A DNA stretch of 32,228 nt from Clostridiales bacterium (GTDB lineage: Bacteria; Bacillota; Clostridia; Peptostreptococcales; Acidaminobacteraceae): assembly GCA_030446305.1 (NCBI GenBank), contig JASUSA010000043.1:1-32228 (forward strand). Reading direction: 5' to 3'. The first letter of the stretch is position 1. Each line of letters opens with the position of its first letter. Positions 7,369-16,429 of the stretch are shown piece after piece. The notes under the pieces were generated by a model. The model saw only the letters and a list, made by a program, of their open reading frames with translations, searched no databases and was not told where the DNA came from. The translations under genes were made by a program, and so were the position numbers.

Positions 7369-7478
7369 AAAAACCCCTCCAATCTCCGAATTTAACTATT
7401 TTCTATATACCCGTTGTGAAGACCGTTAACCGATTAAAGAGGGGATTTTACAAAACAAATAATCTCAGAATAAATGAA

Positions 7479-7919
7479 TCAAAATAAATGAATTAAATAC
7501 GGTTTGAGTTTTCGCATAAAAGTCGTTGCCAGTATAATGCCGCAAGCGATGGCGACGGCTATAAACAGAGACTGCGCACCCGTTATCAGCGCCTGGTCAA
7601 CATCGCCTTCGACGATGTGAAGCATGGTATAGTAAATGCCGTATCCCGGAACGAATGGAATGATCCCGGGAATCGTAAACATCGTCGCCGGATGTTTTTT
7701 AACATAAGCAAAGCTTTCGCCTATGATGCCGACGACGATTGAACCGATGAGAGAGGGCATGATAAAACTAGTTGTCAACGGCTGGATGATAACATAAACG
7801 AGCCATCCGACCATACCGGATATACCAGCAGGCAGCAACAGTTTTCTAGGCAAATTAAAGATTATTGAAAAGCCGACGACGCAGCATAATGAATAAAAGC
7901 ATTGTTGAATATAATACAT
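7479..7919 (-). CDS. Threonine/serine exporter, small subunit (ThrE_2/DUF3815, YjjB-like)
   Basis: This 146-residue, highly hydrophobic protein has about four or five membrane helices and belongs to the DUF3815 half of the split ThrE exporters. The family-type motif PGIIPFVPGYGIYY (about residues 83-96) is clear. It resembles the second half of the single-chain ThrE of Corynebacterium; the other half is encoded 9 bases upstream. The two probably form one inner-membrane exporter for threonine, serine or related amino acids, which would let an amino-acid fermenter vent excess. Whether the substrate is Thr/Ser, or dipeptide products as in E. coli YjjP/YjjB-type systems, cannot be read from sequence. 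Confidence 0.85.
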   Translation of the reverse strand: MYYIQQCFYSLCCVVGFSIIFNLPRKLLLPAGISGMVGWLVYVIIQPLTTSFIMPSLIGSIVVGIIGESFAYVKKHPATMFTIPGIIPFVPGYGIYYTMLHIVEGDVDQALITGAQSLFIAVAIACGIILATTFMRKLKPYLIHLF

Positions 7920-7928
7920 CGTAACCTC

Positions 7929-8702
7929 CTAGGCCGTTATGCCAAGACCAAACTGCAGGACGATTCCAACACCGAATGCAATGGCAATAGCAATAAATAA
8001 AGCTTCCATAATTTTTGCACTTCCGGACAAGAGCTCACCTGAAATAAGATCGCGGATACCGTTTGTAAGCGGTACACCGGGAACAAGTGTCATCAGCGGC
8101 CCAATGATAATCGTATTGAGATCTGCCTGAATGCCGAATGCGTGAGCGCCAAGAATCGCAAGGATGCCAAATGCTGATGCGGCGGCGCCCGCCAGTAGAT
8201 GCTTTACAAAAAAATTGATTTTATATTTTGTCAAATAATCAAAGAACAAAACGGTTAAAGAAGATGCCAGATAGGCAATCAGAAATTCAACAAAGGTTCC
8301 GCCAAATAGAAAAATAAAAAAGCCGCCGGCCATACCGCAGAATATAAAGCGGATGGTGCTGCTGTAACTCGGTGTTGCAAGCAGCAATTCAAGGTGTGCT
8401 TCCGCATCTTGAAGCGACATATCTGAACTTGTAAAACGTCTTGAAAAATCATTTGTGCGATCAATGACTTCAAGATCAATCCCCGCAGGGTTAACCCGTT
8501 CCAAAAAACTGAAATTTCTGCCTTCGTCAAGGGTAGACATGATAATCCCCGTAGGAATGACAAAGACATTGACTTCCTCCATTCCACGAGATTCGAGCAT
8601 GCGTTTGACTGTATCTTCAACACGGTAGGTCTCTGCGCCATTCATAAGAAGAATGCGTCCGGTTGTAAGCGCCAATTTGATGAGCCTGTTTTCTTTTGTC
8701 AT
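7929..8702 (-). CDS. Threonine/serine exporter, large subunit (ThrE/DUF1212, YjjP-like)
   Basis: This 257-residue partner of the preceding exporter gene is translated first. The N-terminal cytoplasmic part (about 1-110) has the DUF1212 signature: the GAETYRVEDTVKRML helix and the VIPTGIIMS strand. About five hydrophobic helices follow, with the conserved LVPGVPLTNGIRDL loop near residue 205, a hallmark of this family. GGGAAGG is the likely ribosome binding site 6 bases before the ATG. A promoter-like block at 8827-8842 on the same strand would give a leader of about 120 bases. The gene is divergent from the small hydrophobic gene at 8895. Confidence 0.9.
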   Translation of the reverse strand: MTKENRLIKLALTTGRILLMNGAETYRVEDTVKRMLESRGMEEVNVFVIPTGIIMSTLDEGRNFSFLERVNPAGIDLEVIDRTNDFSRRFTSSDMSLQDAEAHLELLLATPSYSSTIRFIFCGMAGGFFIFLFGGTFVEFLIAYLASSLTVLFFDYLTKYKINFFVKHLLAGAAASAFGILAILGAHAFGIQADLNTIIIGPLMTLVPGVPLTNGIRDLISGELLSGSAKIMEALFIAIAIAFGVGIVLQFGLGITA

Positions 8703-8826
8703 AAAAGCCTTCCCATATTAATATAATTCTAATCTTTGCTTAATCAACTCTAAAGGTTGTCGTCATATACTGTTTATAACAGAAGTACCACTCATGGCGA
8801 TGTAACGACAGCCGTTGACTGGCTAT

Positions 8827-8842
8827 CTTTATTATAGCGAAT
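8827..8842 (-). promoter_or_regulatory. Promoter-like block (copy 1) upstream of the ThrE pair
   Basis: On the minus strand this reads ATTCGCTATAATAAAG, with a consensus TATAAT at 8836-8831. The -35 region is poor (TTATCA at 18 bases is the best). The identical 16 bases recur at 11639-11654 upstream of another minus-strand membrane-protein gene. Confidence 0.5.
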
Positions 8843-8894
8843 CATCTATTAAGATGATAATAATAATTTTGTAAAAAGTGAAAGGGGTATTAAT

Positions 8895-9095
8895 ATGTTG
8901 GAATTATTCTTAATGATTATCATTGGCTTGTTTTTGATAAAATTTTTATTTTCATTGGGATTTGGCATTATGAAGATTATCTTTTCGGTGATTGGGCTGG
9001 CGATTGCATTTGTACTGCTGCCAATCGGTTTTGTTTTCTTGTTGCCAATTGCCATTTTATTAGGGATTGTGACAATCCTAAAGCTGATTTTTTAA
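8895..9095 (+). CDS. Tiny hydrophobic membrane protein, 66 residues
   Basis: The protein is almost entirely hydrophobic (Leu, Ile, Phe, Gly, Val) and would cross the membrane twice, with a turn around residues 22-28. There is no recognisable motif. GAAAGGGG lies 6-7 bases before the ATG, and the short frame is closed by a downstream terminator, which supports a real gene. It could be a small membrane peptide of the regulatory or stress type. A toxin-like peptide is possible but nothing in the sequence shows it. It is divergent from the ThrE pair and isolated from rluD by a repeat and a terminator. Confidence 0.6.
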   Translation: MLELFLMIIIGLFLIKFLFSLGFGIMKIIFSVIGLAIAFVLLPIGFVFLLPIAILLGIVTILKLIF

Positions 9096-9111
9096 CGATA
9101 ACAGCTTGGCA

Positions 9112-9171
9112 ATCCGGTATAATGCATGTCGATCCGGTATGATGTATACTGATCTGGTATGACGACGGCGT
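9112..9171. repeat. Three 20-bp tandem units after the small hydrophobic gene
   Basis: ATCCGGTAT, ATCCGGTAT and ATCTGGTAT start at 9112, 9132 and 9152, an exact 20-base period; the rest of each unit is partly conserved (AATGCATGTCG, GATGTATACTG). Units one and two are closest. They lie between the stop codon and the terminator, so they would be in the 3' untranslated part of the message. Confidence 0.7.
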
Positions 9172-9234
9172 CATAAATGGATAGAATGACTTGCTGATAG
9201 CGGTGTAAAAAAGCTTATAAGAGCATATACAAAC

Positions 9235-9272
9235 AAAAGCGGTAAATCGAAAGTGGATTGCCGCTTTTTTTT
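9235..9272 (+). terminator. Rho-independent terminator before rluD
   Basis: AAAAGCGG (9235-9242) pairs with CCGCTTTT (9261-9268), with an inner AATC/GATT extension and a run of eight T. Confidence 0.85.
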
Positions 9273-9337
9273 CGAGCATTTTTCTGATAAAATAAGAACA
9301 CGTTACGAAAAAACGTATAGATTGGAGTACAAAAACA

Positions 9338-10793
<1,456 letters not shown>

Positions 10794-10862
10794 CCATAAC
10801 CAGAGGATCATAATAACCATACTTAATTTTGATGTATGTGTACTCACGGCTATAAAATATAA

Positions 10863-10909
10863 AATGGGCTGCCCTAAAAGGATTTTGCAATCTTTTGGGG
10901 CAGCCCATT
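10863..10909. terminator. Long bidirectional terminator between pyrR and the DUF308 gene
   Basis: AATGGGCTGCCC (10863-10874) pairs with GGGCAGCCCATT (10898-10909), and the stem continues through AAAAG/CTTTT and ATT/AAT with one wobble and one bulge. On the minus strand a T-rich tail (TTTTATATTTTAT) follows; on the plus strand only a short AT-rich tail. It separates two convergent genes. Confidence 0.85.
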
Positions 10910-10955
10910 AAAATTTAGGGCAATGTTAAATTTAAAATAATTTGAAAACGAATGA

Positions 10956-11564
10956 TTATTTGACTTCTCTGAAGTCAACTTCTTCAGCATCGTCAGACTG
11001 AATGTCGATGACAATGCGCCTGCCATTTGACGGCTTGGTATGATAAGCAGTAAAACCACTCGATTCAAAAGAACGAAATGCTTTAAATGACTTGCCTGAA
11101 ATAAAGAGTACAACGCCGAAGACCGTCATAAGCATGCCGAAAATTAAGACGATGGTGGACAGTGCCGCTTGGGCATTTAAAAATGCGAAAACACCTAACA
11201 GGATGAAAAGCAATGATGTGATGACGGCGCTGTCGCCAACCTGTTTGCTCTTAATGAAAAATAGAAATAAGCCGTTAATGCCGTTAAGGATAAAGCCAAG
11301 CCCAATAATCAATAAAAGATAATCGGGATTTGCAAACGTATAAAGACTCATGAGCAGTACAGATACGCTTAAAACAATTGACGCCTTGCTTCGGATCGCC
11401 AATGAAATTGAAAGGCCAATGACGGCCATGACGAAAAACAAAAACGTTATCATGCGGATTGAAATTGTGCCAACAGTTCCCGGAAAGGCGACGAAGAGCA
11501 AACCGATGATGCTCATCACCAAACCAAAAAACTGCAGTGGATTCCATTTATTTTGTCGTGCCAT
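10956..11564 (-). CDS. DUF308 (HdeD-like) membrane protein
   Basis: This 202-residue protein has about six membrane helices arranged as paired hairpins across residues 10-165, a pattern of the DUF308/HdeD family, followed by a soluble acidic tail (about 170-202, ending in SDDAEEVDFREVK). The motif GLVMSIIGLLFVAFPGT near residue 14 and the repeated short loops fit the family. The frame is open back to 11681, but the start at 11564 is preferred: AGGTGA lies 6 bases upstream, and the longer version would carry an unrelated polar extension. HdeD gives acid resistance in E. coli, but Firmicute members have no firm role. A promoter-like block lies at 11639-11654. Confidence 0.75.
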   Translation of the reverse strand: MARQNKWNPLQFFGLVMSIIGLLFVAFPGTVGTISIRMITFLFFVMAVIGLSISLAIRSKASIVLSVSVLLMSLYTFANPDYLLLIIGLGFILNGINGLFLFFIKSKQVGDSAVITSLLFILLGVFAFLNAQAALSTIVLIFGMLMTVFGVVLFISGKSFKAFRSFESSGFTAYHTKPSNGRRIVIDIQSDDAEEVDFREVK

Positions 11565-11638
11565 TTTATTCACCTGCATTTTATTGGATACTGGATTCGC
11601 ACTGGACGCATCTAAAAAGTGCCCAGTACATAGGTTAA

Positions 11639-11654
11639 CTTTATTATAGCGAAT
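11639..11654 (-). promoter_or_regulatory. Promoter-like block (copy 2) upstream of the DUF308 gene
   Basis: The minus strand reads ATTCGCTATAATAAAG, identical to the block at 8827-8842. It includes TATAAT at 11648-11643, about 80 bases before the start codon. No good -35 hexamer is visible at 16-18 bases. Confidence 0.5.
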
Positions 11655-11690
11655 AGATGTGAACATTGTATTAACAATCATGGAAGAAGT

Positions 11691-12596
11691 TTATTTAAAC
11701 CCCTCGACGACAATTTCATTGAGTGCGTACTTTGTATCAATGCGATTGGTTGCATAAAAATAGGTAATCATTTGATTGACAATATCGGGTGCCGGCTTTT
11801 CAAATGCCTCAAATGGCGGTATGGTGTTGAGCGGGTATGCTTTAATGGCTGGGAAGTAAGCCGTCAGCCATTTTTCCACATGATCCTCGGCGCTGATGGT
11901 CATTGTTTCTTTAAGGTATTGCGTGACATATTCCAATTGATCGTCATCCAATGTTTTTGGCACTAAAAGCGCATCATACATATTGCTGAATGTATAGAGC
12001 TGGCGTGCGCCCCGCGAAAGCACATACTGTTCATACGGCGTTTCCAGAATTGCATAGTTAATCATGCTGTCAGTCAGTAAATTGACTTGATCGAGGAGAT
12101 TTGTACAGGTGATCTCATCTAAAGAGAGGCCAATGATGCCCTCCATGTCGATAACGGCTCTGAAAACATATTCATCTGAGGCTTTGCCATTGATGCCGAG
12201 AACAGCACCTTTAATATCATTGATGTGTTCAATGGCCGTATGCTTGGGATCGACAACCAAGTAAGATGTCTTTGGACGCAGCGCATAGATCGCATAATCT
12301 TTGAAGACATCGTGATACTCGAGAAATGTCATGGCATCAATGGCAATAAGTGAGATACCTGGTTTGCCGGCAGCGCCGATGAGATCATTTAAATCATCAT
12401 ATGCGGTTGCCGTTACAGGTATTGCGACATTATCGACACTGACTTCTTTGACTTCGCGCAGGGGAATATTTGCCCAGTAGTTGAGAAAATTTACGTTCAT
12501 GGTCTGCTGTGGTTCAGCGTGTGCAAAGAATGTATTAAAGATGATTGCGCCAATGGCGACAATACAGACCAGTCCAATCATGACGTTCGTCTTCAT
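11691..12596 (-). CDS. NMT1/SsuA-like periplasmic-type binding protein, solitary
   Basis: This 301-residue protein has an N-terminal hydrophobic segment (about 5-25) that could be an uncleaved anchor or signal ending near FAHAEP. There is no lipobox cysteine. The remainder follows the type-2 binding-protein layout of NMT1/SsuA relatives: a DLIGAAGKPGISLIAIDAMTF section, then SYLVVDPKHTA, then IKGAVLGINGKASDEYV, where the ligand cleft is usually formed. The family binds aliphatic sulfonates, pyrimidine precursors or similar small anions. No ABC permease or ATPase is next to it. It starts 10 bases after the stop of the RqcH gene, and its AGGAGG-like site (CGGAGG) spans that gap, so the two are in one operon. 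The ligand is unknown. Confidence 0.72.
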   Translation of the reverse strand: MKTNVMIGLVCIVAIGAIIFNTFFAHAEPQQTMNVNFLNYWANIPLREVKEVSVDNVAIPVTATAYDDLNDLIGAAGKPGISLIAIDAMTFLEYHDVFKDYAIYALRPKTSYLVVDPKHTAIEHINDIKGAVLGINGKASDEYVFRAVIDMEGIIGLSLDEITCTNLLDQVNLLTDSMINYAILETPYEQYVLSRGARQLYTFSNMYDALLVPKTLDDDQLEYVTQYLKETMTISAEDHVEKWLTAYFPAIKAYPLNTIPPFEAFEKPAPDIVNQMITYFYATNRIDTKYALNEIVVEGFK

Positions 12597-12606
12597 ATGA
12601 CCTCCG

Positions 12607-14349
12607 TTAAGCGTTTGTTAAGGATTCAATCAGCTGGGGATCAGGTGTTACGTAGAGCGTGCGGTTATGTGTATAAATGACCATTCCAGGTTTGGCGCCA
12701 TTTGGTTTTGAAACATATTTAACCATCGTATAGTCAACTGGAACATTGGCAGACTGTCTGGCTTTGCTGTAGTAAGCGGCAATGGTTGCGGCTTCAATAA
12801 GTGTCTGTTCAGGTATGTCTTCGCCCTTTGTGCGAATGATGACATGAGATCCTGGAATGATCTTGGTATGAAACCACATGTCTTTATTGGATGCGACTTT
12901 TAAAGTCAAATAATCATTTTGATAGTTGTTTTTGCCAACGAGAATTTCAAAACCATCACTTGAGTGATAGGTTTTTATTTCGGGTTTTTGTACCTTTGAT
13001 GGACGCTTGGCATATTTTTTGCGAATAAAACCCTGTTCAGCCAGTTCGGTAAGCAATTCAACAATATCGGCCTGCGTTTCAACGGTTTCCATATGCGTCA
13101 AAACATTTTCGAGATAGTGCAGCATTTCTTCCGTTTCCGAAATCTGCGTGTCCAATAATTTCTGTGCTGTTTTAAGTTTTGTATACCGTTTAAAATAGTG
13201 CTGAGCATTTTCATTGGGATCTAGGCGAACATCAAGTGGAATTTCAATTTCGGCACCGTTGTCATCATAATAATTTTGCAGGCTTACTTTATTCATACCC
13301 TTTGAGAGATGATAAAGATTGGCATAAAGCAGTTCGCCCATTATTTTATATTGTTCGGCCTGCTCGGCTTCATCGCGCTCTTCCTTTAGCTTAATGAGTT
13401 TGGAGGCGCTGCGGTCGTACTTAATCTGGATGGCTTTTCGAATGTCTGTCAGCCGCTGATGCATTTTTAATGAACGATTAGCTTTGCCATAGAACTGTTC
13501 AAGTGTTTCACTGAGCGTGTTGTAAACCATTAAAGGCTGATAGGATACATGTGTGTCGACAAAATAAGCGCTCATAGGGCCCTTTGCAGGATCAGAAACG
13601 AGATAGCCCTTTGGCGATGACAGTGATAAAAAGGGCTGAAGCGCTTGCCAAATGGTTTTTAACTGTGCATCCGAAACGGTGTGCAGCGGCATATCCGGCG
13701 TGCATGTCGTTTGGCTGATGAGCAGGTTGGCAAAAAAAGGACTAAAGCCTTCAACCGTTCCATAGAGTCCCTTTGACAGCTTTTGATTTGGCGTTTGGCT
13801 GCGAAGCGCATTTATAAACGTATCGCTGTCTGATTCAGGCGAGATCTTATGGTTGGGTATAATCCAGTAGCTGCCGCCTGGCAAAATGGTTCGGATGCGG
13901 CTCATATCGAGAGAAATACGCTTGATGCTGTCGATAATGGTATTGTCTTCTCGGGTCAAAATGAGATTTGAATGCTTGCCCATAATTTCCAGATAAAGCT
14001 TTTTTGTTTCGATTTCGCCAAAATCATTGCGGCCTTCAATCGCTATTTCGATAATGCGCTCGTAGCCGATTTGCTTAAAAGCCAGTATACGGCTGCCGAG
14101 AAGGTGTTTGCGCAGTAGCATGCAGAACATTGGCGGCTGCTGTGGGTTTTCTTTTTTCTGGGTTGTCAGCGTAAAATGGGGTATACTGCTGTCAACGGAA
14201 ATAAAGAGTGTCTGTGTGCCAGCTTTTCCTTTAATGGATAATGTGAGTTCATCTTTTTCTGGCTGATGTATTTTATCAATGCGGCCGTCAACGAGTTTCG
14301 GCGCGATTTCCTGACATAAATAGTGTATAAACATGCCGTCAAATGACAT
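12607..14349 (-). CDS. rqcH: RqcH/NFACT-family ribosome quality control protein (FbpA-like)
   Basis: This 580-residue NFACT protein is of the RqcH/Rqc2 family. In B. subtilis RqcH binds stalled 50S-peptidyl-tRNA complexes and directs addition of C-terminal alanine tails. The NFACT-N segment has the hallmark MFCMLLRKHLLG (about residues 75-86) and EGRNDFGE with the following MGKHSNLIL. A long helical hairpin rich in Lys, Glu and Gln (about 300-440) forms the central coiled coil. The NFACT-R domain (about 460-560) includes KDMWFHTKIIPGSHVII and a later YTMVKYVSKPNGAKPG. CGGAGG lies 6 bases before the ATG. Older annotations call it fibronectin-binding protein. A binding-protein gene follows in the same operon. 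Confidence 0.92.
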   Translation of the reverse strand: MSFDGMFIHYLCQEIAPKLVDGRIDKIHQPEKDELTLSIKGKAGTQTLFISVDSSIPHFTLTTQKKENPQQPPMFCMLLRKHLLGSRILAFKQIGYERIIEIAIEGRNDFGEIETKKLYLEIMGKHSNLILTREDNTIIDSIKRISLDMSRIRTILPGGSYWIIPNHKISPESDSDTFINALRSQTPNQKLSKGLYGTVEGFSPFFANLLISQTTCTPDMPLHTVSDAQLKTIWQALQPFLSLSSPKGYLVSDPAKGPMSAYFVDTHVSYQPLMVYNTLSETLEQFYGKANRSLKMHQRLTDIRKAIQIKYDRSASKLIKLKEERDEAEQAEQYKIMGELLYANLYHLSKGMNKVSLQNYYDDNGAEIEIPLDVRLDPNENAQHYFKRYTKLKTAQKLLDTQISETEEMLHYLENVLTHMETVETQADIVELLTELAEQGFIRKKYAKRPSKVQKPEIKTYHSSDGFEILVGKNNYQNDYLTLKVASNKDMWFHTKIIPGSHVIIRTKGEDIPEQTLIEAATIAAYYSKARQSANVPVDYTMVKYVSKPNGAKPGMVIYTHNRTLYVTPDPQLIESLTNA

Positions 14350-14693
14350 GGGAACCTCCGTTGTAATTGTTTAAACCGGTGAAAGCAGTCATCGGACTGC
14401 GCAATGGCAAATGCTGGTGAAATACAGCTGATTGCATTCTAAAGTATAGCATTTATTGTCTTAAAGATAAAGTGATGGTATTTGTAGAAGGTTATAGGGG
14501 ACATGAAAAAATTTAAACGGTGCGACGGTATCATATTAAAAAAAAATATTATATAATAGATTTAACAATAATTTAACGGTTTGGTTAACGTTGCAGTCAA
14601 CCCAAATGCGGCTGTTAAGACCTATTAACAAATATTGAAACGCAAGGTGCGTGTATGCTATAATGGATAGATGCAAAAATATTGGAGGATTGT
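14350..14693. other. Divergent intergenic region between rqcH and yicC
   Basis: This gap of 344 bases contains no gene. It holds a small hairpin (GCAGTC 14385-14390 with GACTGC 14395-14400) in the rqcH leader, and a minus-strand TATACT at 14448-14443 preceded by TG one base upstream, which is a likely extended -10 for rqcH. It also holds the yicC promoter at its right edge. The middle (14500-14640) is AT-rich with no other structure that I can support. Confidence 0.6.
14635..14664 (+). promoter_or_regulatory. Sigma-A promoter of the yicC housekeeping operon
   Basis: TTGAAA (14635-14640), an 18-base spacer and TATAAT (14659-14664), with TG one base upstream of the -10 (extended -10). It ends 29 bases before the yicC start. 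Confidence 0.75.
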
Positions 14694-15578
14694 ATGATCT
14701 ATAGTATGACGGGATTTGGTCGTGGTCAGTTTTCAAACGACGCTTTCGCTGTGACACTTGAAATCAAATCAGTGAACAATCGGTACTGTGACATCACTGT
14801 CAAAATGCCGAAAAAATTGAATGTTTTCGAAGAGCGTATTAAAAATACGATTAAGCAATATCTCGCCAGAGGTAGAATTGATGTTTATATCAATATTGAG
14901 GAAAAAGCTTATGACAATTACGAAGTCGTCGCCAATTATGAAATTCTCGATAAATATGTCAATGTTTACCGAGATATCATTAATCGCTATCACTTGGATG
15001 AAAATATTAGTCTGAGCATGGTGGCCAGAATCCAGGAAGGCATTGATGTCTCCTATCTGGAACGCGGTGAAGATGAGTATTGGGAAGCCATTGAACCGGC
15101 GCTGACAGAAGCGCTGACACGCATTAAAACAATGCGTGAAGTCGAAGGCGAAAAGCTTAAATGCGATATATTAGAAAAAGTAGCACATATCGAACAGTTG
15201 CTTGCACAGCTTGAAGTGATGTCGCCTGAGATTTTGGAGCAGTATAAGCAGCGGACGCGGGATCGCCTAAGCGAACTGCTTGAAAGCTACAATGCAGAAA
15301 TCGATGATAACCGCGTTGCCAATGAATTGGCAATCTATGCGGATAAGACGAATATTAATGAAGAGATCGTAAGAATACACTCTCACCTAGAGCAGATAAA
15401 AGTCATTTTGACTGCTTCGGAACCGATTGGCCGAAAATTGGACTTTTTAATTCAAGAACTGAATAGAGAAGTAAATACCATTGGGTCGAAATCGCCGGAC
15501 ATTGACATTTCGAATCTGGTGATTGCTTTAAAGAGCGATATTGAACAAATACGCGAACAAATTCAAAATCTTGAATAG
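14694..15578 (+). CDS. yicC: YicC-family endoribonuclease
   Basis: This 294-residue YicC/YloC family protein is an endoribonuclease acting on single-stranded and small regulatory RNAs. The N-terminus MIYSMTGFGRGQF and the C-terminal LNREVNTIGSKSPDI segment are the two best-conserved family motifs, and the central part is long and helical. The start at 14694 is fixed by GGAGG (14684-14688) at 5 bases; an upstream in-frame TTG at 14682 overlaps that site and is rejected. It is the first gene of the housekeeping operon and is followed by gmk after only 11 bases. In many Firmicutes the small regulator gene remA (DUF370) lies between these two; it is missing here. Confidence 0.93.
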   Translation: MIYSMTGFGRGQFSNDAFAVTLEIKSVNNRYCDITVKMPKKLNVFEERIKNTIKQYLARGRIDVYINIEEKAYDNYEVVANYEILDKYVNVYRDIINRYHLDENISLSMVARIQEGIDVSYLERGEDEYWEAIEPALTEALTRIKTMREVEGEKLKCDILEKVAHIEQLLAQLEVMSPEILEQYKQRTRDRLSELLESYNAEIDDNRVANELAIYADKTNINEEIVRIHSHLEQIKVILTASEPIGRKLDFLIQELNREVNTIGSKSPDIDISNLVIALKSDIEQIREQIQNLE

Positions 15579-15589
15579 GGGCTAGGTAT

Positions 15590-16213
15590 ATGAATTTTAG
15601 AGGTTTACTGATTGTTGTTTCAGGTCCGTCAGGAGCGGGTAAGGGAACGATTTGCAAAGCATTAGTGAAGAGAGATCCGTCTATTGTCGTATCCGTTTCG
15701 GCGACGACGCGCGAACCGCGCAATGGCGAGGAACATGGCATCGCTTATCATTTTTATGATAAAGAAGCATTCCAAACGATGATTAAAAGTGACGGATTTT
15801 TGGAATATGCAACGGTATACGACAATTACTACGGAACACCAAAGCAATTTGTCATTGATAAAATTGCATCAGGCGAAAACGTATTGCTTGAAATCGATAT
15901 ACAAGGTGCTTTACAAGTCAAGAAAAAATACCCTGAGGGCATCTTTGTCTTTGTCTTGCCGCCTTCAATGAAGGAGCTGAAGAGCAGAATTGTCGGACGA
16001 GGGTCTGAGACGCAGGAATCTCTCACAAAAAGACTGTCAAGTGCGTACAGTGAAATTGAGTACATTAAGAATTACGACTATTTTATCGTAAACGATACGG
16101 TTGAACATGCAACCGATATTCTTCAGGCGATTATTGCCGCTGAAAAATGTCGCGTCGATGCCGATATCGAAGAAATTGTTTGTAAATTTAAGGAGGAAAC
16201 TGAAAATGCTTAA
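15590..16213 (+). CDS. gmk: Guanylate kinase
   Basis: This 207-residue enzyme phosphorylates GMP (and dGMP) to GDP with ATP. The P-loop GPSGAGKGT is at residues 12-20, followed by the GMP-binding SATTREPRNGEEHG segment and the YGTPKQFV section. Length and motif order are normal for the family. The start is a few bases after a GGGG-rich site (TAGGGGCTAGG) downstream of yicC. Its last 8 bases overlap the rpoZ start, so translation is coupled. Confidence 0.96.
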   Translation: MNFRGLLIVVSGPSGAGKGTICKALVKRDPSIVVSVSATTREPRNGEEHGIAYHFYDKEAFQTMIKSDGFLEYATVYDNYYGTPKQFVIDKIASGENVLLEIDIQGALQVKKKYPEGIFVFVLPPSMKELKSRIVGRGSETQESLTKRLSSAYSEIEYIKNYDYFIVNDTVEHATDILQAIIAAEKCRVDADIEEIVCKFKEETENA

Positions 16214-16418
16214 GCCATCTATTGACGAATTGATTGAGAAAACGGGTAACCGTTATGCACTTTGCATTGTCGCTTCAAGAAGAGCCAGAAATTTGATTGC
16301 AGAAGACGAAGAACAAATGATGGACGATTTGGAAAAACCGCTCAGCCGTGCGATTACGGAGATTATGCATGACCAAGTTGATGTCGTTGTGCCAAATCCG
16401 CCAAAAGATCAAATTTAG
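16206..16418 (+). CDS. rpoZ: RNA polymerase omega subunit
   Basis: This 70-residue omega subunit helps fold and assemble the beta-prime subunit. The open frame extends further upstream to 16101, but AAGGAGG at 16191-16197 fixes the start at ATG 16206 (MLKPSIDELIEKTGNRY). The core NRYALCIVASRRARNL, which contacts beta prime, and the following LEKPLSRAITEI helix are typical. The start lies inside the end of gmk, the usual gmk-rpoZ coupling in Firmicutes, and coaBC follows after 11 bases. Confidence 0.95.
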   Translation: MLKPSIDELIEKTGNRYALCIVASRRARNLIAEDEEQMMDDLEKPLSRAITEIMHDQVDVVVPNPPKDQI

Positions 16419-16429
16419 AGAGGCTGCCA

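Noticed and set aside
8720-8747. TTGATT-16-TATATT as the ThrE promoter (minus strand)
   Set aside because: A start point from it would fall inside the ribosome binding site, leaving no usable leader; the block at 8827 fits better.
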